Shown in pieces: positions 16,665 through 24,930 of a stretch of 32,247 nucleotides of DNA (positions are counted from its first letter, which is position 1; each line of letters starts with the position of its first letter). Below the pieces are notes generated by a model. It had not been told where the DNA came from and did no database searches. It saw nothing but the letters and a program-made list of their open reading frames with translations. The stretch comes from JBBRMG01 sp038230955 (GTDB lineage Bacteria; Patescibacteriota; Doudnabacteria; UBA920), in the NCBI GenBank assembly GCA_038230955.1, contig JBBRMG010000012.1, positions 1 to 32,247 on the forward strand, read 5' to 3'. A program made the position numbers and the translations under genes.

Positions 16665-17654
16665 ATGATTAATGAAACTGTAAAACTGAATCCAAAAATT
16701 GGCGAACTCGACATTGAACAAGTGCCGACACGCAATGGTTACGGTGAAGGCGTAGTTGAACTGGGGGAGCGTAATCCAAATGTGGTGGTGCTGACAGGTG
16801 ATTTAGCGGGGTCAACTAAGGCGGCTGATTTTGGCGCCAAGTTTCCCGACCGATTTATTGAAGTGGGCATTGCCGAGCAAAATATGATGGGTATTGCCGC
16901 CGGCATGGCTCTGAACGGTAAAGTCCCTTTTATCTCCAGTTACGCTGTATTTTCTCCAGGACGGTCATGGGACCAATTGCGCGTATCGGTTTGCTATAGT
17001 CAAGCCAATGTAAAAGTGGCGGGGGCGCATACTGGCATCTCTGTTGGTCCTGATGGCGCCACGCATCAAGCCTTAGAAGACATTGCTATTACCCGAGTAC
17101 TACCCAATATTACAGTGGTGGTACCGTGCGACTATTTAGAAACTAAGAAAGCCACAATTGCCTTGGGGGAAACTCAAGGACCAGCTTATTTCCGGTTTGC
17201 GCGAGAAAAAACTCCTGTCATGACCACCGCGGATACTCCTTTTCAAATTGGCAAAGCCGAAGTATTTAAAGAGGGTAGTCATGTGGCCTTAATTGGCTCA
17301 GGTCCGGTGATTTATAATGGCATGTTGGCCGCACTGGAATTGGAGAAAGAGGGAATAAGTGTATTGGTAATTAATAATCACACTATTAAACCTATAGATG
17401 TTGAGACTATCACTTGGGCCGCTAAATTAACGGGCGCAGTAGTGACATTAGAAGAACATCAGATAATGGGTGGGTGTGGTTCCGCAGTAGCAGAAGTATT
17501 AGCCCAGCATTATCCAGTACCAATTGAAATGGTTGGTGTGAATGACCACTTTGGTGAGAGCGGCGAGCCGAACGAACTAATTGAGAAGTTTGGTATGGGC
17601 AAAGATGCCATCAAAGCAGCAATTAAGAAAGTGTTGGCAAGGAAAACTAAATAA
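16665..17654 (+). CDS. Transketolase, C-terminal (pyrimidine-binding) subunit
   Basis: This 329-aa partner carries the catalytic Glu71 in FIEVGIAEQNMMGIAAG, which activates the thiamine ring. It also has the loops FSPGRSWDQLRVSVCYSQ and HTGISVGPDGATHQ and the C-terminal transketolase domain (about 195-325). It partners with the protein at 13969-14847. Its stop overlaps the next gene by one base (TAATG). Confidence 0.95.
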   Translation: MINETVKLNPKIGELDIEQVPTRNGYGEGVVELGERNPNVVVLTGDLAGSTKAADFGAKFPDRFIEVGIAEQNMMGIAAGMALNGKVPFISSYAVFSPGRSWDQLRVSVCYSQANVKVAGAHTGISVGPDGATHQALEDIAITRVLPNITVVVPCDYLETKKATIALGETQGPAYFRFAREKTPVMTTADTPFQIGKAEVFKEGSHVALIGSGPVIYNGMLAALELEKEGISVLVINNHTIKPIDVETITWAAKLTGAVVTLEEHQIMGGCGSAVAEVLAQHYPVPIEMVGVNDHFGESGEPNELIEKFGMGKDAIKAAIKKVLARKTK

Positions 17655-18697
17655 TGTTAATCAAACTTTTTATGAAGACCAAACACGACATGATCACTAT
17701 TGGTGATCCAGTAATTGATTCTTTTTTGTTCATCCATGACATTGAAGTTAAGCGAATCAAAGGCCAATTAAAAGCGATAATCAATTGGGGTGACAAACTG
17801 CCTGTCGATAAGTTTTACAAGAGTGTGGCTGGTAACGGAGCCAATCATGCCATAGGTTCAGCCCGACTGGGATTAAAAACCGCTTTGTTTTGCGTGGTCG
17901 CTCACGATTCTGGCGGTCGGGAAATTCTTCATAAAATGCACAAGGAAAAAGTGGATACCAAGTATATTAAGCTAGATGATAAGCACGGCACGAACTACCA
18001 CACCGCTTTAAGTTACCAGGGAGAGCGAACCATCTTCGTATTCCACGAACATCGCAAGTACAAACTGCCAAAACTGGCGCCTAGCAAATGGATCTATTTA
18101 ACCAGCATGCCCCAGGGGTTCAAAGCAATTTACGGAGACTTGGCGCACTATCTGGATCACAATAAGGTCAAACTCGGTTTTAATCCCGGTACATTTCAAC
18201 TGCGGGCCGGCCCCAAAGCTAACAAGATTATGTTAGAGCGCACCGATTTACTGTCAGTGAACAAGCAGGAAGCGCAGAGCTGGGTCGGCAAGGACATTAA
18301 TGACATAGAAGAGTTATGCAAACGCCTGCGCAAACTTGGCCCCAAAGCTATTGCTTTAACTGATGGTCGCAAAGGCGCTTATAGTTATAGTGATGAAGGT
18401 TTTTTCTACATTTCCGAATTTCCTGGGCCGCGCATTGAGGCTACTGGCGCCGGTGATAGCTTTACTACGGCCTACATCGCCGCTTTATCTTATGGCAAAA
18501 CTCATACAGAGGCTCTTCGTTGGGGTCCGGTTAATGCCGGCAGTGTGGTAATGCATGTGGGGCCACTCGATGGTTTATTGACCCGGGCACAATTAGAGGC
18601 ACGTCTTAAAAAGATGACAAAGTATCAACCCATTGCTATTACGGATGCCAAAATAAAAGCGCAAATTGCAAAAGTGGTCTCCAAAAAGAAAGATTAG
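17654..18697 (+). CDS. PfkB/ribokinase-family sugar kinase
   Basis: This 347-aa kinase has the first PfkB signature region (GNGANHAIGSARLGLKTA, 60-77) and the second, ATGAGDSFTTAY (263-274), with catalytic base Asp268 and the anion-hole GAG. Nucleotide-binding residues lie around LTDGRKGAY. Family members phosphorylate fructose 6-phosphate, fructose, ribose, tagatose 6-phosphate or nucleosides, and motifs alone do not settle which. Its position, just before aldolase and after transketolase, makes a fructose-6-phosphate kinase attractive. The start at 17654 overlaps the tktC stop; an ATG at 17672 is possible. Confidence 0.88.
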   Translation: MLIKLFMKTKHDMITIGDPVIDSFLFIHDIEVKRIKGQLKAIINWGDKLPVDKFYKSVAGNGANHAIGSARLGLKTALFCVVAHDSGGREILHKMHKEKVDTKYIKLDDKHGTNYHTALSYQGERTIFVFHEHRKYKLPKLAPSKWIYLTSMPQGFKAIYGDLAHYLDHNKVKLGFNPGTFQLRAGPKANKIMLERTDLLSVNKQEAQSWVGKDINDIEELCKRLRKLGPKAIALTDGRKGAYSYSDEGFFYISEFPGPRIEATGAGDSFTTAYIAALSYGKTHTEALRWGPVNAGSVVMHVGPLDGLLTRAQLEARLKKMTKYQPIAITDAKIKAQIAKVVSKKKD

Positions 18698-18698
18698 C

Positions 18699-19565
18699 AT
18701 GCTCGTACATATCAAAGAACTTTTTAAACATGATGTCGTAGGGCATTTTGCTTACCCCGCTTTTAATACGCAAACGTTAGAGATGACCATGGGTATTATT
18801 GCGGCGGCGGAAGAACTGAATACTCCCATTATCATGGAAGTCAGTGAAGGGGCGATTAAGTACGCTGGCCTGGATACGATTTTTGAGATCATGGCGACAT
18901 TAGCCATTAAAGCCAAAGTGCCGATTGCATTGCACATGGATCATGGTAAGGATATGGAGCAATTGCGTCGGGGAATAGAACTGGGATTTTCTTCTGTGAT
19001 GATTGATCATTCGGGTTTAAGTTTTGCAGAGAATGTGCGGGACACCAAGGCGATGGTCGAATTTGCTCATGCCGAAGGAGCGTGGGTGCAAGGTGAGATC
19101 GGTCGCATGAGGGGGAGCGAAGATTGGGTCTCGGTAACAGAAGCGGAAACTTTGCTGACAGACCCGGAAGACGCTTTGAAGTTTTATAACGACACTCACG
19201 TAGATACTTTGGCCTCTTCTGTCGGAACAATTCACGGCATCATTAAAATGACAGGGAAAGTCACGGCTCACGTAGATGTACCGCGCATTCAAGCCATTCA
19301 TCAAAAAGTTAATATCCCGTTAGTGTTACACGGGGCTAGCGGTATTCCAGCGGAAACGATTACGCAGGCTATTGCCGCCGGCATAGCTATCATTAATATA
19401 GATACTGAGCTGCGCATTGCTTACACTCATGCTCTTCGCAAGTCATTGGCTGATCAGCCGGATGAAGTCGACCCACGTAACATTATGAAACCGGTTATTG
19501 AAGGGGTAAAGCAGGCGGCTGGGTTAAAATTACGGCAGTTTGCCACTCGTAACACTTTGCAATAA
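18699..19565 (+). CDS. fba: Class II fructose-bisphosphate aldolase
   Basis: It cleaves fructose 1,6-bisphosphate to two trioses using a divalent metal. The 288-aa protein has HMDHGKD (79-85, catalytic Asp81 and metal His82), MIDHSGLSFAENV, GEIGRMRGSED, a GTIHG variant of the usual GTSHG, LVLHGASGIP and INIDTELR. The ATG at 18699 follows the kinase stop by one base. A longer TTG start inside the kinase gene is unlikely. Confidence 0.95.
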   Translation: MLVHIKELFKHDVVGHFAYPAFNTQTLEMTMGIIAAAEELNTPIIMEVSEGAIKYAGLDTIFEIMATLAIKAKVPIALHMDHGKDMEQLRRGIELGFSSVMIDHSGLSFAENVRDTKAMVEFAHAEGAWVQGEIGRMRGSEDWVSVTEAETLLTDPEDALKFYNDTHVDTLASSVGTIHGIIKMTGKVTAHVDVPRIQAIHQKVNIPLVLHGASGIPAETITQAIAAGIAIINIDTELRIAYTHALRKSLADQPDEVDPRNIMKPVIEGVKQAAGLKLRQFATRNTLQ

Positions 19566-19679
19566 CCTTATTAACAGTTAGTATGTATATTGAGTTTCCC
19601 AGACCTAAGATATTAACTCAAAAACCGCTACCATTAAAACAGTCTGGCCAAAATGACCAGTTAAGAAAGGCACTAAAAG
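19566..19679 (+). promoter_or_regulatory. Leader region of gap with possible promoter and competing hairpins
   Basis: This is the largest gap in the carbon-metabolism block. TTGCAA (19557-19562) and TAGTAT (19579-19584) are 16 bases apart and could be a promoter. CCAGAC (19599-19604) can pair with GTCTGG (19642-19647). Part of the latter can instead pair with CCAG at 19657-19660, so the two hairpins exclude each other. A weak AAAGG lies 11 bases before the gap ATG. No known riboswitch is recognised. Confidence 0.35.
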
Positions 19680-20702
19680 ATGAACAAAATTAAAGTTGCC
19701 ATTAATGGGTTTGGTCGGATTGGGCGGCAAGCTTTTAAATTAGCGTTAGAAAAATCTGAACTCGAAGTCGTGGGGATTAACGATTTAACAGATCCCCAAA
19801 TTTTGGCTCAAATGTTAAAGTTTGATACTAATTACGGTCCTTATCTTCATGAAGTAGCAGCAGATGAAACGCACATTATTATAGATGGCGTGAAGTATCC
19901 AGTATCTGCAGAAAAGGATCCGACCCAGTTACCTTGGGGAAAGCTAGAAGTGGATGTGGTTATTGAAAGCACTGGTCGCTTTACCGATACCGCTTCCGCT
20001 TCTGCTCATATTACCGCAGGCGCAAAAAAAGTTATTATATCTGCTCCGGCCAAAGACGAAGGGGTTACTAAAACGATAGTGCTTGGGGTAAATGATCATG
20101 AATACAACGGAGAAACAGTTATTAGCAACGCCTCTTGCACTACAAATTGCATTGCTCCAGTTGCGGCTGTGCTTCATGCTAAGTTTGGTATTGAGAAAAT
20201 TATGATGACCACCATTCATAGCTACACAGCGGAGCAGAATTTAGTGGACGGTGTCCCTCCCGGGGGCAAGTCGGGCGACATGCGCCGAGCCCGTGCGGCG
20301 GCGGTCAATATTATTCCGACTACTACCGGAGCGGCCATTTCCGCTACTCAGGTTATTCCCGAATTGAAAGGCCTATTTAATGGTTTGTCTTTACGAGTAC
20401 CGACGCCAGTTGGTAGCTTGTCTGATTTTGCAGTGTTATTGAAAAAAGATGTAACCATTGAAGATGTCAACAACGCTTTCATTGAAGCCAGCAATACCTC
20501 TATGTATAGAAACAAATTGGTTACAACCCGCGAACCTTTGGTTTCGTCCGATATTATTGGCAATCCAGCTTCGGCAATTGTTGATTTGTCCTTGACTCAA
20601 GTGGTAGATGGAAACTTTGTTAAAGTCATAGCTTGGTATGATAATGAGTTTGGTTACTCTAACCGGTTAGTGGAAGAAGTGATTATGGTGGGCGGAAAAT
20701 AA
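19680..20702 (+). CDS. gap: Glyceraldehyde-3-phosphate dehydrogenase, phosphorylating
   Basis: It oxidises glyceraldehyde 3-phosphate to 1,3-bisphosphoglycerate with NAD(P). The 340-aa protein has the dinucleotide loop NGFGRIGRQ (9-17), the active-site SNASCTTNCIAP with Cys153, the catalytic His within TTIHSYTAEQ, RRARAAAVNIIPTTTGAA and the C-terminal WYDNEFGYSNRL. Asp at INDLTD suggests NAD preference. It is followed after 20 bases by pgk. Confidence 0.97.
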   Translation: MNKIKVAINGFGRIGRQAFKLALEKSELEVVGINDLTDPQILAQMLKFDTNYGPYLHEVAADETHIIIDGVKYPVSAEKDPTQLPWGKLEVDVVIESTGRFTDTASASAHITAGAKKVIISAPAKDEGVTKTIVLGVNDHEYNGETVISNASCTTNCIAPVAAVLHAKFGIEKIMMTTIHSYTAEQNLVDGVPPGGKSGDMRRARAAAVNIIPTTTGAAISATQVIPELKGLFNGLSLRVPTPVGSLSDFAVLLKKDVTIEDVNNAFIEASNTSMYRNKLVTTREPLVSSDIIGNPASAIVDLSLTQVVDGNFVKVIAWYDNEFGYSNRLVEEVIMVGGK

Positions 20703-20722
20703 ACGAATATAAATATAGCTCA

Positions 20723-21943
20723 GTGAAATTTCTCAATTCAGCATCAATAAAAAATAAAACTGTATTAGTTCGCATAGATGTGAATGAGCCTTTGGACGCT
20801 CATCAGCATTTAATAGATGATTTTCGAATACAGGCCATATTACCTACAGTAAAGTTCTTGCACAAAAATGGGTGCAAAGTGATTTTATGCAGTCATTTGG
20901 GGAGACCCGACGGTTCTTGGGATAAAACTTTAAGCTTAAAACCGATTGCGGAACGCTTGGCAACGTTACTGGAGCTGAAATTTACCCAGAGCGCCAAGAG
21001 CGTCACTAGTTTTCCTGCTGATCACTTGGTGTTTTTCACAGGCAACATTGAAGATGGTCAAACTAAACTGGCCCTGGATAAAGTCTCATGTAAAAATGTA
21101 GTGGTATTGGAAAATCTAAGATTTTATAAAGGCGAAGACGAGAATAGCCCATTTTTTGCCAAGCGTCTGGCCGAATTAGCGGATGTCTATGTTAACGATG
21201 CCTTTGCTGTTTCCCATCGGGCTAGCGCTTCCGTTTCCGCAATTACGAAATATTTGCCGTCATATGCCGGCCCATTGTTAGAAAAAGAAATTCGAAATTT
21301 AGATCGAGTATTGAAAAACCCGGCTCACCCATTTGTGGTAATGATGGGGGGCATCAAAATGGCAGATAAAGCCAAAACCTTGCAAAATCTCGGGAAGCAA
21401 GCAGATATAGTGCTATTGGGCGGAGGTTTGGCTAACCTAATACTGAAATCTACGGGCGTCAATATAGGTAAATCATTAGTAGATCTGAATGAAGAAGCTC
21501 TGGCAAAGCAATTACTTCAAAATTATAAAGACAAAATTATTTTGCCCAAGGATGCAGTAGTAGCTAACAAAAAAATGACTCCGGCATCAATTCGCGCTAC
21601 TCCTATTTACGATGTCAAAGATCACGAAGTAATTTTAGATATCGGGCCACAAACTATTTTAGAGTACGCTCGGATTTTGAAAACAGCGAAAACAATCGTT
21701 TGGAACGGACCGATGGGTCATTTCGAGGTCAAGCCATTCCATACTGGCACCATGGCCTTAGCGCGCATTATTGGAGCGGTGTCCAGTGGTAGAGCGTTTG
21801 GCGTGGTTGGTGGTGGGGAAACAGCGACAGCCATCAGACAGGCTCATCAAGCCAGCTATATAGATCATCTGTCCACTGGGGGTGGGGCTATGCTTGAATA
21901 CTTGGCGGGTAATAAGCTTCCAGGTCTGGTGGCATTGGGGTAG
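20723..21943 (+). CDS. pgk: Phosphoglycerate kinase
   Basis: It transfers phosphate from 1,3-bisphosphoglycerate to ADP. The 406-aa protein has RIDVNEPLD near the N-terminus (usual RVDFNVP), SHLGRPDG, NDAFAVSHRASASV, MMGGIKMADK (the GG-K motif), WNGPMGHFE and the glycine-rich GVVGGGETATAI. The start is GTG, giving MKFLNSASIK; no upstream in-frame ATG fits. It is coupled to gap by a short gap, and the eno promoter lies at its 3' end. Confidence 0.96.
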   Translation: MKFLNSASIKNKTVLVRIDVNEPLDAHQHLIDDFRIQAILPTVKFLHKNGCKVILCSHLGRPDGSWDKTLSLKPIAERLATLLELKFTQSAKSVTSFPADHLVFFTGNIEDGQTKLALDKVSCKNVVVLENLRFYKGEDENSPFFAKRLAELADVYVNDAFAVSHRASASVSAITKYLPSYAGPLLEKEIRNLDRVLKNPAHPFVVMMGGIKMADKAKTLQNLGKQADIVLLGGGLANLILKSTGVNIGKSLVDLNEEALAKQLLQNYKDKIILPKDAVVANKKMTPASIRATPIYDVKDHEVILDIGPQTILEYARILKTAKTIVWNGPMGHFEVKPFHTGTMALARIIGAVSSGRAFGVVGGGETATAIRQAHQASYIDHLSTGGGAMLEYLAGNKLPGLVALG

Positions 21944-21963
21944 CCGCTCAATTCCTGTATAAT
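21935..21963 (+). promoter_or_regulatory. Internal promoter upstream of eno
   Basis: TTGGGG (21935-21940, in the last codons of pgk), a 17-base spacer and a perfect TATAAT (21958-21963). The leader to the ATG at 22011 is about 41 bases. It would let eno and gpmI be expressed apart from upstream genes. Confidence 0.65.
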
Positions 21964-22010
21964 AAAGAAAAGCTCAGGGTTTTAGTAAAGGTGACCGTGG
22001 ATACTAGAAA

Positions 22011-23261
22011 ATGAAACAAACAAAAATTACAAAAATAGTTGCTCAAGAAATTCTTGATAGCAGGGGCAATCCAACCATTGAGACCACCATTTGGGCCGGG
22101 GCTATTTCTGGTTCTGCTTCTGTGCCGAGTGGGGCATCAACCGGCACCCATGAAGCAGTGGAATTACGCGATGGGGACAAACGCCGGTACTTAGGGTTAG
22201 GGGTACGCAAAGCTTGCAAGAATGTGACCGGAACAATATTTCATGCGGTTAAAGGGATGGATTGTCGAGATCAACAAAAAATTGATCAGGCAATGTTGGC
22301 ACTGGACGGAACTATTAATAAATCCAAACTCGGTGCAAATGCGATTTTGTCCGTATCTCTTGCCGCTATGAGGCTATCGGCTGAGATGCAACAAAAACCA
22401 TTATATAAAACAATTGCTCAGCATTATAATTATAAACCGCGGGCTTTGCCCGTGCCGTTATTCAATGTGATAAACGGTGGGGTACATGCTGACTCCGGTC
22501 TTGATATTCAAGAATATTTTTTAATTCCTCAACGCGGTACATTTGCTGAACGCTTGCGGCAAGGGTCAGAAGTTTATCATACGTTAAAGAAAATTTTAGC
22601 CAGCGATGGCTACAGTGTTGGCTTAGGTGATGAGGGAGGTTTTGCTCCCCATTTGGGTGCTAATGAGCAAGCGCTGAAGTATTTGAGCCGAGCAATTAAA
22701 CAAGCTGGTTATAAAGTAAAGACAGATTTTCGATTAGGCATAGATGCAGCGGCCAGTGAGTTTTTTAACTCCGAACGTGAAGTTTATAAAATGAAAGCTA
22801 GCCGATTGAATTACAAACCGGCCAGTATATATAAGCTCTACCAGAAATGGGTGAAAGACTACGGTTTGCAAATCATTGAAGATGGATGTGCGGAAGAAGA
22901 TTTTCTAGGGTGGCAGTTGTTGACGAAGCACTTGGGTAAACAAACCTTGTTGGTGGGGGACGACCTGTTTGTGACCGACACAGCTCGGATTCAAAACGGT
23001 GTTATTAATGGGATTGCCAATGCCGCATTAATTAAAGTTAACCAAATCGGAACACTGACCGAAACTATCGCCGCTATAAAAATGGCTCAATCCAACAATT
23101 ACGAAATTGTGATATCTCATCGTAGTGGGGAAACCACTGACAGTTTCATTGCAGATCTCGCGGTCGCCGTGAATGCCAAGTATATCAAAGCGGGGGCACC
23201 GGCACGAGGGGAGCGATTAGCAAAATATAATCGATTAGTAGAAATTGAACAAAATCTTTAA
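22011..23261 (+). CDS. eno: Enolase
   Basis: It dehydrates 2-phosphoglycerate to phosphoenolpyruvate. The 416-aa protein has EILDSRGNPTIE (13-24), PSGASTGTHEA (39-49), catalytic Glu208 in GDEGGFAP, metal ligands Asp245, Glu290 (EDGCAEED) and Asp317 (VGDDLF), catalytic Lys342 (LIKVNQIGT) and His370 (ISHRSGET). All catalytic residues are present. The last base of its stop is the first base of the gpmI start. Confidence 0.97.
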   Translation: MKQTKITKIVAQEILDSRGNPTIETTIWAGAISGSASVPSGASTGTHEAVELRDGDKRRYLGLGVRKACKNVTGTIFHAVKGMDCRDQQKIDQAMLALDGTINKSKLGANAILSVSLAAMRLSAEMQQKPLYKTIAQHYNYKPRALPVPLFNVINGGVHADSGLDIQEYFLIPQRGTFAERLRQGSEVYHTLKKILASDGYSVGLGDEGGFAPHLGANEQALKYLSRAIKQAGYKVKTDFRLGIDAAASEFFNSEREVYKMKASRLNYKPASIYKLYQKWVKDYGLQIIEDGCAEEDFLGWQLLTKHLGKQTLLVGDDLFVTDTARIQNGVINGIANAALIKVNQIGTLTETIAAIKMAQSNNYEIVISHRSGETTDSFIADLAVAVNAKYIKAGAPARGERLAKYNRLVEIEQNL

Positions 23262-24886
23262 TGCATTCTAAAGCATACAAAAAAGTCGTTCTCGTAGTAT
23301 TAGATGGCTTTGGCATTGCAACTTCTAGTCATGGTAATGCTATTTCTTTGGCTCATGCTGAAGCGCTAGATTTTATTGTAGGTCATTTCCCCAGCCTCTC
23401 TCTGCAAGCTTCAGGCCCACTAGTTGGCTTACCTTGGGGAGAAATGGGTAACTCTGAGGTCGGCCATTTAAATATTGGAGCCGGTCGGATTGTAGGCCAA
23501 GATTTACCTCGGATTAATTCGGATATTCAATCGGGTGCGTTTTTCAAAAATCCGGCATTTTTGGCGGCCTGCCAACATGCTAAAGATAATAACTCCAAGC
23601 TCCATCTCATTGGCTTGGTCAGTAGTGGTGGGGTTCATAGTTCGGATGAACATTTGTACGCACTGTTAGGCTTAGCGGTGCAGGAGGGAGTAAAAGAAGT
23701 GTACATTCATATGTTTACTGACGGTCGTGATACTGGCGAAAAGGTGGCCCTGGAAGCGATTCAAAAACTAAAAATGAAGATTAAAGAAATTGGGGTTGGC
23801 AAGATTGCCACTATTACCGGAAGGTTCTATGGAATGGACCGAGGACGCCATTGGGATCAAACTGAGATGACCTTTCAAGCAATGGTAAATGGGATTGGGG
23901 CATCATCGTATACTCCGGAAGATTGCATACTCGATAGTTACAATCAAGGAGTGTTTGATGAGATGATCAGGCCAACTGTGATAGTAGAAAACGTAGAAAA
24001 TAGTAGCGAGCTTCGCCCAGTAGCGAAAATTTGTGAGAATGATGCTGTGATATTTTTCAATTTTCGATCGGACAGAGCCTTACAGCTAACCCAGGCATTT
24101 GTTTTACCAGATGTAATGGACATTGAAAGTAAACACAAAGTTTTGAATAATTTGTATTTTGTTACAATGACTGAATACTTTTTTGGATTGCCTGTGCATG
24201 TAGCTTTTCCTTTGGAAAGTCTGCAAAATAATTTGGGAGAAGTGGTTGCAGACAATAAATTAACTCAGTTCCATATTGCCGAAAGTGAAAAGTACGCTCA
24301 TGTAACGTCGTTTTTTAATGGTGGGGCTAATGTGCAATTTCCTGGAGAAGAGCGGGTGATTGTAAAAAGTCCCAACAATGCCAATAACTATGTAGACCAT
24401 CCGGAAATGTCGGGTATGGAATTAACAGATATTCTCATAGACAGGATTTCCAAAACAGAGACTAACTTTTTTATCGCGAACTATGCCAATCCGGACATGG
24501 TGGGACATACTGGTAATCTGGATGCTGCTATTAAAGCAGTAAAATATGTCGACCGTTTCTTAGAAAAAATTATGGAAGCTACATTGTTGGCTGACGGAGC
24601 GTTGCTCATTACTGCTGACCATGGCAACATTGAGCAAATGTTAAATTTAAAAAGTGGTGAGATAGATAAAGACCATACTACTAACCCGGTGCCTTTTTTA
24701 ATCGTTGCCAACGAGTTTCGATTTAAGGAGCCAAAGACGAGAAATTATTTATCCTTATCTGCCCGTACCCCAGACGGGGTAATTTCCGATGTCGCCCCTA
24801 CAGTACTAGCTTTATTCGGTATTGCCAAGCCTCTCGAAATGAAAGGCATTAATCTCCTGGATATATTGGGATCTGACAACGTTTAG
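23261..24886 (+). CDS. gpmI: Phosphoglycerate mutase, cofactor-independent
   Basis: It isomerises 3- and 2-phosphoglycerate with two Mn ions and a phosphoserine intermediate. The 541-aa protein has LDGFGI (14-19), nucleophile Ser65 in GNSEVGHLNIGAGR, FTDGRDT, GRFYGMDRGRHWD, FRSDRA, the metal sites ANPDMVGHTG and ADHGNIE, and normal family length. It overlaps eno by one base (TAATG). The order after eno is reversed relative to pathway order but both are in one unit. Confidence 0.96.
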   Translation: MHSKAYKKVVLVVLDGFGIATSSHGNAISLAHAEALDFIVGHFPSLSLQASGPLVGLPWGEMGNSEVGHLNIGAGRIVGQDLPRINSDIQSGAFFKNPAFLAACQHAKDNNSKLHLIGLVSSGGVHSSDEHLYALLGLAVQEGVKEVYIHMFTDGRDTGEKVALEAIQKLKMKIKEIGVGKIATITGRFYGMDRGRHWDQTEMTFQAMVNGIGASSYTPEDCILDSYNQGVFDEMIRPTVIVENVENSSELRPVAKICENDAVIFFNFRSDRALQLTQAFVLPDVMDIESKHKVLNNLYFVTMTEYFFGLPVHVAFPLESLQNNLGEVVADNKLTQFHIAESEKYAHVTSFFNGGANVQFPGEERVIVKSPNNANNYVDHPEMSGMELTDILIDRISKTETNFFIANYANPDMVGHTGNLDAAIKAVKYVDRFLEKIMEATLLADGALLITADHGNIEQMLNLKSGEIDKDHTTNPVPFLIVANEFRFKEPKTRNYLSLSARTPDGVISDVAPTVLALFGIAKPLEMKGINLLDILGSDNV

Positions 24887-24895
24887 AAAGATTTT

Positions 24896-24923
24896 TGCGC
24901 CGTGGTGACCCCTGTGCTACTAT
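24896..24923 (+). promoter_or_regulatory. Promoter of recJ, predicted leaderless
   Basis: TTGCGC (24896-24901), a 16-base spacer and TACTAT (24918-24923) with an extended TG at 24915-24916. The expected +1 is at 24930, one base before the ATG at 24931. Confidence 0.6.
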
Positions 24924-24930
24924 AAATTCC

